Shown here: piece by piece, positions 11,213-18,961 of the stretch
How positions within the stretch are numbered: the first letter of the stretch is position 1
Layout of the letters: each line of letters begins with the position of its first letter
Assembly: GCF_004151485.1 (NCBI RefSeq)
Contig: NZ_SBFF01000004.1
Coordinates: 124,001 to 188,000, forward strand
Source: Sphingosinicella sp. CPCC 101087
GTDB taxonomy: Bacteria; Pseudomonadota; Alphaproteobacteria; Sphingomonadales; Sphingomonadaceae
Direction: 5' to 3'
Length of the DNA stretch: 64,000 nucleotides
Notes under the pieces: model-generated
The model's database searches: none
What the model saw: only the letters and a program-made list of their open reading frames with translations
What the model was told of the DNA's origin: nothing
Position numbers and translations under genes: made by a program

Positions 11213-11513
11213 GACCGGCGCAAAGATGGTGATCGAGAATGCGGCCTCCCCGGGCCACAGCTACCGCGTCGACCGCGCCAAATATGAGGCGATGCGCGAC
11301 GCCCTGATGGCCGTGCTGCCGGCGCAACCTCCCGGGATGACGGTGGCCGACGCCAAAGCGGCGCTCCTCCCGCATCTGGACGACGGACTGTTCCCGGGCG
11401 GCGCCAAGGCCGGATGGTGGCTCAAGGCCGTGCACCTCGATCTCGAGGCGAAAGGCGCGATCGGGCGATCGGCCAAGCCGGTGCGGCTGTTCCGCCTGTC
11501 GGGCGGGGCCTGA
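11205..11513 (+). CDS. DUF6958-like conserved protein
   Basis: A 102-residue protein whose sequence (YRVDRAKYEAMRDALMAVLP, then GGAKAGWWLKAVHLDLEAKG) fits the DUF6958 family of small proteins, with a winged-helix-like look: a GWW-x-KxVHLDLEAKG helix and then a basic strand. Start ATG 11205 has GGAGAG about 5 bases upstream and overlaps the GFA stop by 8 bases. As third gene of the TetR operon it is probably coexpressed with the GFA protein. Function is unknown. Confidence 0.75.
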   Translation: MPETGAKMVIENAASPGHSYRVDRAKYEAMRDALMAVLPAQPPGMTVADAKAALLPHLDDGLFPGGAKAGWWLKAVHLDLEAKGAIGRSAKPVRLFRLSGGA

Positions 11514-11646
11514 GCCCCCAGGTGCTCAGCCCTGTCTCGGGTCGGAAGCTCGGTCCCCGGACGGGCATCGCCTCTTTCCTTCCATGTCCGCTTCTCGCGT
11601 CTAGATTCCAAGAGCAGACCGGCCGCTCCCGGCCAGTTGCGGAGGA

Positions 11647-12546
11647 TCAGACCGGCTTCGCGCAGCCCCTTCGCTGCTCGCCGTTGACCATCAGCTCCAC
11701 GGCGATCGGATATCGGCTGTCCGACATGCCATCCGAGCAGCGCGGCGCCGCGCGGGTGCTCAGGACGAAGGGGCGGCCGCCGAGCGCGCCCGTCCAAGTT
11801 GCGCCGTCCGGGCGTTCGGCATAGCGGGTCCAGACGCGAGTGCCGTCCTGATCCTCCGGGTGCGAGTAAGTGATGCAGCGGCCTTCGATCCGTGCGGCCC
11901 AGAAAGGCTCGGTACCGACCGCGCGCAGCGCCGCATCGAGGCGCTCGCCTCCCTGCATCAGACAGGCGCTGGGCGAATCCGCCGGCGGCCCCGGGACCAC
12001 GGCCTCGGCCGCTCCTTCGCCGCAGGCGGCGACGAAGGCACGGGAAAGGATCTGCGGCGGGGCGGGATGAGGGCCCGTCGTCTGCGCGCCATAGCTTGCC
12101 GACAAGGGACCGCCGACCAGGGCCACGAGATTGGCGGGGACGGCGCCGGCGGCGCTGACTCCGCCGCGTCGCGCATCACCGCCCGTGTCGGCGACAAGCG
12201 CGACAACCTCGCCGCCGCCGCCGAACGACAGCCGCTCCTCGCTGCCGATCGGCCGGAATGCGGGAACGTTGACGAGCAGCCGGTTTTCCCCGGTGGGACA
12301 GAAGAGGCGGATCGTCGCACGCCCGTCCAAGTACGAGAAGGCCAGCGCGACGCCTTCGCCGCTCGACTGCAGGTCCCAGCGTTGCGCCGGGCTCTGCCCG
12401 GCGTCGGGTGCCGCCGGGAGGGACGAAGAGGGGGCACCATTTTCCGTCACCTGGGGCGTCGAATCCGCCGCCTCTTCCCGGCTCCCGCAGGCAGCAAGCA
12501 GCAGGGCCAAGGCCGCTGTCAGGGCAAGGCGCATCTGAGCCAGCAT
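11647..12546 (-). CDS. lipoprotein with COG3650-like C-terminal domain
   Basis: The N-terminus has a lipoprotein signal (LALLLAAC, lipidated Cys near residue 20) followed by a Ser/Pro/Glu-rich linker. The C-terminal 90 residues start with the GTEPFWAARI motif and have a late CSDGMSD segment, which is the COG3650 pattern of small periplasmic lipoprotein domains related to HslJ/META-type folds. The middle part (about residues 60-200) is not recognised. Translation may start at the first ATG or four codons later. It is monocistronic, followed downstream by the convergent end of the TetR operon, with about 130 bases between. Confidence 0.78.
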   Translation of the reverse strand: MLAQMRLALTAALALLLAACGSREEAADSTPQVTENGAPSSSLPAAPDAGQSPAQRWDLQSSGEGVALAFSYLDGRATIRLFCPTGENRLLVNVPAFRPIGSEERLSFGGGGEVVALVADTGGDARRGGVSAAGAVPANLVALVGGPLSASYGAQTTGPHPAPPQILSRAFVAACGEGAAEAVVPGPPADSPSACLMQGGERLDAALRAVGTEPFWAARIEGRCITYSHPEDQDGTRVWTRYAERPDGATWTGALGGRPFVLSTRAAPRCSDGMSDSRYPIAVELMVNGEQRRGCAKPV

Positions 12547-12912
12547 TTCGATCGGCCTCCTCTGTCAAATGACGACGGCACACGACCGCGCGCCCGAGGT
12601 CAACCTCCCAGACTCCAAGTTGGGCGCGCGCCGCAGGGATTTGGCATGAAATCCGAGGCCGAACCGGCCCGAGCACCGATCGGCCGACGCGACTCGCGCG
12701 GGCGGGCATGCTGGTCGAAATTCTGACTCATGCCTTCACCGTCGGAGTGGCACGGGGCCCGGCGTTGACCGGTGGTTGTTCGGGCCCCCGTGTGCACGAT
12801 CGCCTGCGCGCGCCGCGCCTGCAAACGACCGACGGCCGCCATTGCGTCCTGCGCATTTGGAGGCACGTCGTGGCGGGCGCGCTTAGGCTATCATGGGATT
12901 CGCCTTTCGCCC
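12547..12912. other. non-coding gap
   Basis: About 365 bases between the lipoprotein start and the end of the M23 peptidase gene, both on the minus strand. It should carry the lipoprotein promoter. I see no convincing gene or RNA in it; open frames here lack ribosome binding sites and recognisable products. Confidence 0.5.
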
Positions 12913-14031
12913 TCAGTCGAACCGCACCACCGTGTTCGGGGGAGGCAGGTGGTTTCCGCCGGGGCCGAGAGGCTCGTGCGGGAGCGCCTGCCATGATCCG
13001 CCCTCGTCGGCGCTCCCGATATCCGGATATCGGCCGACGATCGTGGCGCCGGTGAGGATGTACGGAACCCCCTCCGCGTCCAGCAGGGAATTGGCGTTCG
13101 CGACATGGAAATGGAGGTGCGGCCGGGAGGCCTGGCCGGTCGAACCCAGCCGTCCCACCACCTGTCCCTTTCGGACGCGATCGCCGACCGCCACTCTTAA
13201 TCCGGGCGCCAGATGCTCGTAGAAGGCGACGAACCCGGCCCCTATGTCGAGCGCGACGTAATTTCCCGACGCCTCGGAAAGGGAAACCGGCGGGCGCGGC
13301 TCACCCGGATCCGGCTCCTCTACCCCGTCGCGGACCCCGACGACCGTCGAGTCGGCGACCGCCAATACTTCGGAGCCGAAGCCGCGCGGGCCTTGCGTGT
13401 CGGGCGACATCCAGTCGATCGCGAAGCGGCCGGGAATCCGAGCCCGCCCGCCTACGGCGTAGACGACGCGCCTGTGGCCGCGAGCCATGCCGGGATCGTA
13501 GACGGCGGTCCATGGCCCGCCGCGCAAGGGCGGGCCGAGCACAGGCGGATCGGCGGAGGCCACCGGGGTTTCGCCGCCGGTCACGACCGCCTCTCCATTC
13601 CCCCGATAGGTCAGCCGATGGCGCAGGCTGCGTGCCCGCGTCCGATCTGCGGGAAGGGGAATGTCGACATAGACGATGGCAACGCGGCCGGAAGCGACCC
13701 GGATCGGCGCGCCGGCCGCCTCGGCCTCACCGACCACGTCGGACGCACGCATCAGCGCCTCGCCGGCCAGGTCGGCGAGGACGGCATCGCCGTCCCCGTC
13801 GAGAATGTCGATGCGGACAAGTTCGAGCGGCGACGATGCGTGGTTGGTCAGGTAGAGCTCGTAGGCCAGCCGATCGCGCCCCGCCGCTTTGAATCGCAGC
13901 GGTGCGTGCCGGACGACGAGGTCGAATCCCTGCCGCAGCTGTGGCGCCTGCATCGCCTCCACCGCCACCGTCGCGACCGGGATTCCGATCCCCAAGAACG
14001 CTCCCGCACAAAGCCATACTAACCGCATCAA
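12913..14031 (-). CDS. exported M23-family (LytM) peptidase-like protein
   Basis: A 372-residue protein with an N-terminal membrane or signal segment (residues 3-25), a beta-rich middle domain and a C-terminal LytM/M23 domain at about 185-330. The lysostaphin-type motif HLHFHV is present near residue 312 and the YEHL motif near 270. At the first zinc site the usual H-x-x-x-D reads R-F-A-I-D (near residue 207), so one expected histidine ligand is missing; the aspartate is kept. It may still bind zinc, as FAIDW-type subfamilies exist, or may be a non-catalytic regulator of peptidoglycan hydrolysis. Likely periplasmic. Confidence 0.85.
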   Translation of the reverse strand: MMRLVWLCAGAFLGIGIPVATVAVEAMQAPQLRQGFDLVVRHAPLRFKAAGRDRLAYELYLTNHASSPLELVRIDILDGDGDAVLADLAGEALMRASDVVGEAEAAGAPIRVASGRVAIVYVDIPLPADRTRARSLRHRLTYRGNGEAVVTGGETPVASADPPVLGPPLRGGPWTAVYDPGMARGHRRVVYAVGGRARIPGRFAIDWMSPDTQGPRGFGSEVLAVADSTVVGVRDGVEEPDPGEPRPPVSLSEASGNYVALDIGAGFVAFYEHLAPGLRVAVGDRVRKGQVVGRLGSTGQASRPHLHFHVANANSLLDAEGVPYILTGATIVGRYPDIGSADEGGSWQALPHEPLGPGGNHLPPPNTVVRFD

Positions 14032-14130
14032 CGCCTCCCCGGATGAACTGAGTGTCCGGGAGCTAGGCGGTCCAGACGCCCTCGCCAGCCTTGTCGCGAC
14101 GAGCGGGACCGGGGCCTCTTCGAGCGGGAA

Positions 14131-14994
14131 TCAGCCGGTATCGAGGGCGGCAAGGCCCTTGCGGTAGCGGCGGCTGAGCCGCACTTCGGATCCGTTGGCG
14201 AGGCGGACGATCGCATCGCCGCGCCCGACGCCGCGGACTTCCCTGACCTGGTCGACGCGAACGATCGTCCCGCGGTGGATACGCGCGAACTCGGCGGCGG
14301 GAAGCAGGCGTTCCAGCGATGCGAGGGACTGCTCGAGCAAATGACTCTCTCCCGCCGCCACCACCTCGCTATAGTCGCCCGCGGCGCGGATCAGCTCGAT
14401 GCGGGCGATCGGAACGAAGCGGATCCTGCCCCGCTCCCTGATGCGCAACTGGGCCGCCGGGCCACCGCGGGTCCCCCGGGGGTCGGCCGCCGGCCGTGCG
14501 GCGCGGCGCTTCCATCGCGAAGCTGCCGCCGCGCCGACGACGATCGCCGCATAGAAGAGGAGATCGGTATCGAGATTGCGAACGAACATGCGCTCCGCCA
14601 TCGCCCAGCGGTCCGGAATTCGCCCATCGTCATTGTAGAAGTTCCAGTAGAGCAGGACGAAGATCCCGACGTGGAGCGCCACCGTCACCGGAAGGCCGAG
14701 GCCGTAAAGGCCCCATCTCAGCGCCGTGGGCCGAAGCGAGGATTCGGCCTTCATCACGCAAGCGACGAGGCCGGGCGTGAGGATCGCCCAGACCGAGAAG
14801 ATCGCCGCCGTGTAGGCGAAGGACGGCCACCAAGCCTGCGGCGACCCGCGAAACGCGCTGACCAGATAGGCTTGGCCCGCCAGGATCAACGCGACCGCGG
14901 CCCATATGGCGGCGCTGAGCAGGCCGAGCCTGGCCAGGCCGGAAATCGAGAACATCCTCGGGTCTCCAGAGCTTCTTCGCCGAAAGCGCGCCAC
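14131..14994 (-). CDS. membrane-bound LytTR-domain transcriptional regulator
   Basis: Residues 15-165 contain four predicted membrane helices; the cytoplasmic C-terminal 100 residues are a LytTR DNA-binding domain (RGRIRFVPIARIELIRAAGDY, FARIHRGTIVRVDQV, and a closing LSRRYRKGL). Proteins of this layout are membrane-anchored LytTR regulators common in sphingomonads and are usually autoregulated. The start at 14994 gives 13 residues before MFSISG; an internal ATG there is an alternative. It is divergent from the ArsR-AKR operon and about 100 bases upstream of the M23 gene on the same strand; cotranscription with M23 is possible. Confidence 0.88.
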   Translation of the reverse strand: MARFRRRSSGDPRMFSISGLARLGLLSAAIWAAVALILAGQAYLVSAFRGSPQAWWPSFAYTAAIFSVWAILTPGLVACVMKAESSLRPTALRWGLYGLGLPVTVALHVGIFVLLYWNFYNDDGRIPDRWAMAERMFVRNLDTDLLFYAAIVVGAAAASRWKRRAARPAADPRGTRGGPAAQLRIRERGRIRFVPIARIELIRAAGDYSEVVAAGESHLLEQSLASLERLLPAAEFARIHRGTIVRVDQVREVRGVGRGDAIVRLANGSEVRLSRRYRKGLAALDTG

Positions 14995-15151
14995 ACATGA
15001 TAGTGCGATTCGCTCTTGAGTTCGATGCGGCCGGCAAAGGCTGCGTGGCCGTGCCGCGAGTTGTTGGGAAGGAAAGGCGGCATCGGGCCGGTGGGGCGTC
15101 TCGGCGGGCGGCAGCGTCGCTCGCCATGTCTCGCAAGGTCCGTAACGCCTA

Positions 15152-15168
15152 TTTCAATGTTCTTGAAA
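15152..15168. promoter_or_regulatory. inverted repeat, candidate ArsR-type operator
   Basis: TTTCAA-N5-TTGAAA is a perfect inverted repeat 30 bases before the ATG of the ArsR-type regulator. It is a typical size and position for a winged-helix repressor operator controlling the arsR-AKR operon. Confidence 0.55.
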
Positions 15169-15198
15169 CATGGGAATAGCGCTTTACATGGCCCGAGC

Positions 15199-15504
15199 AT
15201 GAGCCGGACGTTCAACCATCCTGCCGCCGGTGACATCGGCCTGGACGGGATCCTCCATGCCCTGTCCGATCCGACCCGCCGCGCGATCGTCGAGAAGCTG
15301 CTTGCGAGCGGCGGCCTGAATTGCGGGCAGGCTTGCGAAAATCTGCCCCCGTCGACCGTGTCGCATCACCATCGCGTGCTGCGCGAGGCCGGCCTGATCC
15401 GATCGGAGCGCAAGGGCGTCGAAGTGATCAACGTGGTCCGACGCGACGATCTCGACGGGCGCTTTCCCGGCCTGCTCGACGCCATCCTCACCCAGTCCGC
15501 CTAG
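15199..15504 (+). CDS. ArsR-family winged-helix regulator
   Basis: A 101-residue single-domain regulator with the ArsR-family winged helix: DGILHALSDPTRRAIVEKLL, then NLPPSTVSHHHRVLREAGLI as recognition helix and a basic wing. It has one cysteine pair region (NCGQAC, residues 35-40), but the classical metal-binding CxC of ArsR is not obvious, so it may sense an organic ligand or redox change. Its stop codon lies inside the ribosome binding site of the aldo/keto reductase, showing a two-gene operon. Confidence 0.88.
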   Translation: MSRTFNHPAAGDIGLDGILHALSDPTRRAIVEKLLASGGLNCGQACENLPPSTVSHHHRVLREAGLIRSERKGVEVINVVRRDDLDGRFPGLLDAILTQSA

Positions 15505-15508
15505 GAGG
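15503..15508 (+). promoter_or_regulatory. ribosome binding site overlapping the arsR stop
   Basis: A perfect AGGAGG starts within the TAG stop (15502-15504) of the ArsR-type gene and lies 6 bases before the ATG of the aldo/keto reductase. This fixes that start and implies translational coupling. Confidence 0.8.
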
Positions 15509-15514
15509 TCACAT

Positions 15515-16546
15515 ATGGAATATCGTCGTTTCGGAGGGTCCGGCCTCATGGTGCCCGTCCTCAGCTTCGGGACCGGCACGTTCGGCGGGACCAACGAATT
15601 CTTTTCGCGCTGGGGCCAGACCGACGTGGACGAGGCCCGGCGCCTGATCGACCTGTGCCTCGATCATGGCGTGAACTTCTTCGACACCGCCGACACCTAT
15701 TCGCAAGGCGCGTCGGAGGAAATCCTGGGGCAGGCGCTCAAGGGTAAGCGCCAGCAGGCCCTGATCTCGACCAAGGGAACCTTCCCGGTCGGCAGCGGCC
15801 CGAACGACGTCGGATCGTCGCGTTACCACATCGTCCGCGCCGCCGAGGCCAGCCTGAAGCGGCTGGGGACCGACCATATCGACGTCTATTTCATTCACGG
15901 CTTCGACGCGCTCACGCCGGTCGAGGAAACGCTGCGCGCGCTCGACGATCTCGTGACCAGCGGCAAGATCGGCTATATCGGCGCGTCGAACTTCTCCGGC
16001 TGGCACTTGATGAAATCGCTGGCCACGTCCGAGAAACACGGCCTCGCCCGCTACGTCGCCTATCAAGGCTATTATTCGCTGATCGGCCGCGATTACGAAT
16101 GGGAGCTGATGCCGCTCGGCCTGGATCAGGGCGTCGGTCTGATGGTCTGGAGCCCGCTCGGCTGGGGCCGGCTCACCGGCAAGATCCGGCGCGGCCAGCC
16201 GCCGCGGGAGGGCCGGCTCGCCCAAGGCGGCGAGGTCGGCGGGCCCCGCGTCGACGAGGCGTATCTCCACGACGTGGTCGACCTGCTCGACGAGATCGCA
16301 CAGGAGACCGGCAAGACGATCCCGCAGGTGGCGCTGAACTGGCTGCTCGCCAAGCCGACCGTTGCGAACATCGTCGTCGGCGCCCGCAACGAGGCGCAAC
16401 TCAAGCAGAATCTCGGCGCCGTCGGCTGGTCGCTGACGGAGGATCAGATAGCGAGGCTGGACGCGGCGAGCCGGCGCGAGCCGGCCTATCCCTACTGGCA
16501 CCAGAAGGGTTTCGACTCGCGCAATCCGAAGCCGACAGCCTGGTAG
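15515..16546 (+). CDS. aldo/keto reductase
   Basis: A 343-residue NADPH-dependent oxidoreductase of the aldo/keto reductase superfamily. The catalytic tetrad is complete: Asp57, Tyr62, Lys87 and His128 (FFDTADTYS, STKG, YFIHGFD). The C-terminal nucleotide-binding part (IVVGARNEAQLKQNL) is normal and the length is usual for the family. It should reduce aldehydes or ketones in the cytoplasm. Cotranscribed behind the ArsR-type regulator, which probably represses it; substrate unknown. Confidence 0.92.
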   Translation: MEYRRFGGSGLMVPVLSFGTGTFGGTNEFFSRWGQTDVDEARRLIDLCLDHGVNFFDTADTYSQGASEEILGQALKGKRQQALISTKGTFPVGSGPNDVGSSRYHIVRAAEASLKRLGTDHIDVYFIHGFDALTPVEETLRALDDLVTSGKIGYIGASNFSGWHLMKSLATSEKHGLARYVAYQGYYSLIGRDYEWELMPLGLDQGVGLMVWSPLGWGRLTGKIRRGQPPREGRLAQGGEVGGPRVDEAYLHDVVDLLDEIAQETGKTIPQVALNWLLAKPTVANIVVGARNEAQLKQNLGAVGWSLTEDQIARLDAASRREPAYPYWHQKGFDSRNPKPTAW

Positions 16547-16553
16547 CGACCAA

Positions 16554-16571
16554 GCGCACCACCCGGTGCGC
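16554..16571 (+). terminator. hairpin after aldo/keto reductase
   Basis: GCGCACC-N4-GGTGCGC forms a 7-base-pair stem 8 bases after the AKR stop. There is no T-run, so termination strength is uncertain. The remaining gap up to 16769 holds nothing recognised. Confidence 0.4.
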
Positions 16572-16769
16572 CGGACGCGGGCCAGCACCCGTCGCCGATC
16601 CGGGCAGGCCCGTTTCGCGGCCGAATCGCGGGTGGGAAAGCGTGCGGCGCCGCACGCAATCCGCGGCGGCAGAACGGAAAGATCGCTGATCCAGGTGAAG
16701 GCGGGGGAACGGGGCGGCGCGTGACCGGTTCGTTCCTCGTCGCTTCGAGGCGGCCGGCGAGGAGAGACG

Positions 16770-18932
16770 ATGGCGGCCCAAGCGGAAGAGCTGGAGCTTT
16801 GGGGCGGCGTCGAATGCTCGATCGTGCGCACCCGCGACGGGTGGCGCGACCAGGTCGCGGAGACCGGACATCGCGACCGGATCGACGATATCGACCTGAT
16901 CGCCGACCTGGGGATCCGCACCGTGCGCTACCCCCTCCTGTGGGAGTCGATCGCGCCGGAGCGGCTCGACCGGCCGGACTTCGGCTGGACCGACGAGCGA
17001 ATGGCGAGGCTGCGCGAGCGGGGCACGAAGGTCATCGCGACGCTGCTGCATCACGGCTCGGGGCCGCATTATACGCACCTGCTGGATCCGGACTTCGCAC
17101 CCAAGCTCGCGGACTTTGCCGGCCGTGTCGCCGAGCGCTATCCCTGGATCGACGCGTGGACGCCGACCAACGAGCCGCTGACCACGGCGCGCTTCTCCGG
17201 CCTGTACGGCCACTGGTACCCGCACCGCCGGGACTATCCGGCCTTCCTTGGGGCGCTGGTCAACCAGTGCCTCGGCACCGTCGCCGCGATGGCGGCCATC
17301 CGCGCACGCATTCCGGGCGCCCGGCTCGTCCAGACCGAGGATCTCGGCAAGACCTTCTCGACCGAGCCGCTGCGCTACCAGGCGGCGCACGAGAACGGAC
17401 GACGCTGGCTGAGCCTGGACCTTCTGTGCGGGAGGATCGACCGCGGACATCGCTGGCGGGCGATCCTGCACGATGCCGGCGTCGCGGAGGCGTCGCTGGA
17501 GACGCTCGAGACCGGAGCCGGGCGACCCGATCTGATCGGGATCAATCATTATCTGACGAGCGAGCGCTTCCTGGACCATCGCAGCCATCTCTATCCCGGC
17601 CACGAGAAGGGCGGGAACGGCCGCGACCACTATGTCGACGCCGAAGCGGTGCGGGTGAAGCGGCTGGAAGCCGAGACCGGGCTCGGCCCGCGTCTGCGCG
17701 AAGCCTGGTCACGGTACGGATTGCCGATCGCGCTTACCGAGGTTCATCACGGCTGCACGCGCGACGAGCAGCTTCGTTGGGTCGCGGAAGCCTGGCGGAC
17801 GGCAGAGAAGCTTCGCGAGCAGGGGGTCGGCATCACCGCCGTCACGCTCTGGTCGCTGTTCGGCAATGTCGACTGGCGATCGCTGCTGACCGAGCGGCTC
17901 GGCCATTATGATTGCGGCGCGTTCGACACACGGGGGGCCCGACCGCGGGCGACCGTGATCGCCACGGCTGCCGCCCGATTCGCCCGCGGCGAGGATTTCG
18001 ACCATCCGGTGCTGGACGTGCCCGGCTGGTGGCGGCGCCCGTCGCGGCTCTATGCGTGGAACGCACCCGCCGTCACCGAGGCGCCCGAAGGTCGCCCGCT
18101 GCTGATCAACGGCGGGAGCGGGATCCTCGGCCAGGCCCTGGCCCGGATCTGCACCACGCGCGGGCTTCCCTTCCGCCCGATCGGCCGTGGCGAGCCCGGA
18201 CTTTGCGACCATGCGGCCATCGGCGAGGCGATCGCGCGCCACCGGCCCTGGGCTGTGATCGACGCCGCGGGCCCGCTGGACATCCCCGGCCCGGAGCGCG
18301 ACGGCGACAGCGGCACGGCCCGACATGTCGAAAGGGCCGTGCGGCTCGCTCGCGCGTGCGCCGAACACGCGATCCCGCTCCTCGCCTTCTCCTCCGGCCC
18401 GTGGATCTCCGCGGAGGCCAGGGCGGATGATCCCGAGGAGGATGCAGGCTCGCCGATCCGCAGCCCTGACGCCGGCAACGTCGAAGCCGAGCGGCCGGTG
18501 CCGGCCGCCCACCCGAACGCCCTGACGTTGCGGGCGGCGCCCGTCTTCGGGCCCCGGGATCGGGACAATTTCGCTTTCAGCACGCTGTCTTCCCTGGCGC
18601 GCGGGGAGACGGTCAGCGCCTGTCCGCGCACCTTCATCTCGCCCACCTATCTTCCCGACCTGTGCCATGCCGCGCTGGACCTGCTGATCGACGGAGAGCG
18701 CGGCGTCCGGCACGTCGCAAACCAGGGGCGAATCAGCTGGCACGGCTTCGCGCGCAGCCTGGCGGCGCGGACCGGCCACGACCCGGACCTGGTGATCGAG
18801 GCTTCGGGCTGTGAGGGACGCCACGGCGCGGGCGCCGACAGCCACGACCTGCTGCTTCGCCCTCTCGACCAAGCTATCGATGCCTGGATCGCCGAGTCGT
18901 ACCCTGCCGAAGGCCGTGCCGAGGCGGCCTGA
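16770..18932 (+). CDS. GH1-like glycosidase fused to RmlD-like NAD(P)-binding domain
   Basis: This 720-residue protein joins two domains. Residues 5-410 are a glycoside hydrolase family 1-like (beta/alpha)8 barrel: acid/base glutamate in WTPTNEP near residue 133 and nucleophile glutamate in LTEVHHGC near residue 325. Residues about 435-710 are a Rossmann domain like dTDP-4-dehydrorhamnose reductase (RmlD): GGSGILGQAL nucleotide loop, ISPTYLPDLCHAALDLL, and an RAAPVFGP segment. The canonical YxxxK catalytic pair of the reductase is not obvious; the Tyr position appears replaced in SPDAGNVEAE. The start has GGAGAG just upstream. It converges with the glycosyltransferase-Glf fusion, suggesting one carbohydrate pathway. 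Confidence 0.85.
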   Translation: MAAQAEELELWGGVECSIVRTRDGWRDQVAETGHRDRIDDIDLIADLGIRTVRYPLLWESIAPERLDRPDFGWTDERMARLRERGTKVIATLLHHGSGPHYTHLLDPDFAPKLADFAGRVAERYPWIDAWTPTNEPLTTARFSGLYGHWYPHRRDYPAFLGALVNQCLGTVAAMAAIRARIPGARLVQTEDLGKTFSTEPLRYQAAHENGRRWLSLDLLCGRIDRGHRWRAILHDAGVAEASLETLETGAGRPDLIGINHYLTSERFLDHRSHLYPGHEKGGNGRDHYVDAEAVRVKRLEAETGLGPRLREAWSRYGLPIALTEVHHGCTRDEQLRWVAEAWRTAEKLREQGVGITAVTLWSLFGNVDWRSLLTERLGHYDCGAFDTRGARPRATVIATAAARFARGEDFDHPVLDVPGWWRRPSRLYAWNAPAVTEAPEGRPLLINGGSGILGQALARICTTRGLPFRPIGRGEPGLCDHAAIGEAIARHRPWAVIDAAGPLDIPGPERDGDSGTARHVERAVRLARACAEHAIPLLAFSSGPWISAEARADDPEEDAGSPIRSPDAGNVEAERPVPAAHPNALTLRAAPVFGPRDRDNFAFSTLSSLARGETVSACPRTFISPTYLPDLCHAALDLLIDGERGVRHVANQGRISWHGFARSLAARTGHDPDLVIEASGCEGRHGAGADSHDLLLRPLDQAIDAWIAESYPAEGRAEAA

Positions 18933-18961
18933 TCGAGCTCCTCAGGCGTGCGGGCCCGAAC

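Noticed and set aside
12741-12765. TGGCACG-containing sequence (plus strand) in the gap before the M23 gene end
   Set aside because: No GC at the required ten-base distance after GG and no gene suitably placed downstream.
12600-12866. Possible small minus-strand gene in the gap upstream of the COG3650-like lipoprotein
   Set aside because: No ribosome binding site, no family resemblance and composition like random GC-rich sequence.
15509-16921. Long minus-strand open frame antisense to the aldo/keto reductase
   Set aside because: The plus strand carries a complete catalytic tetrad and a perfect ribosome binding site; the antisense product has no recognisable domain.
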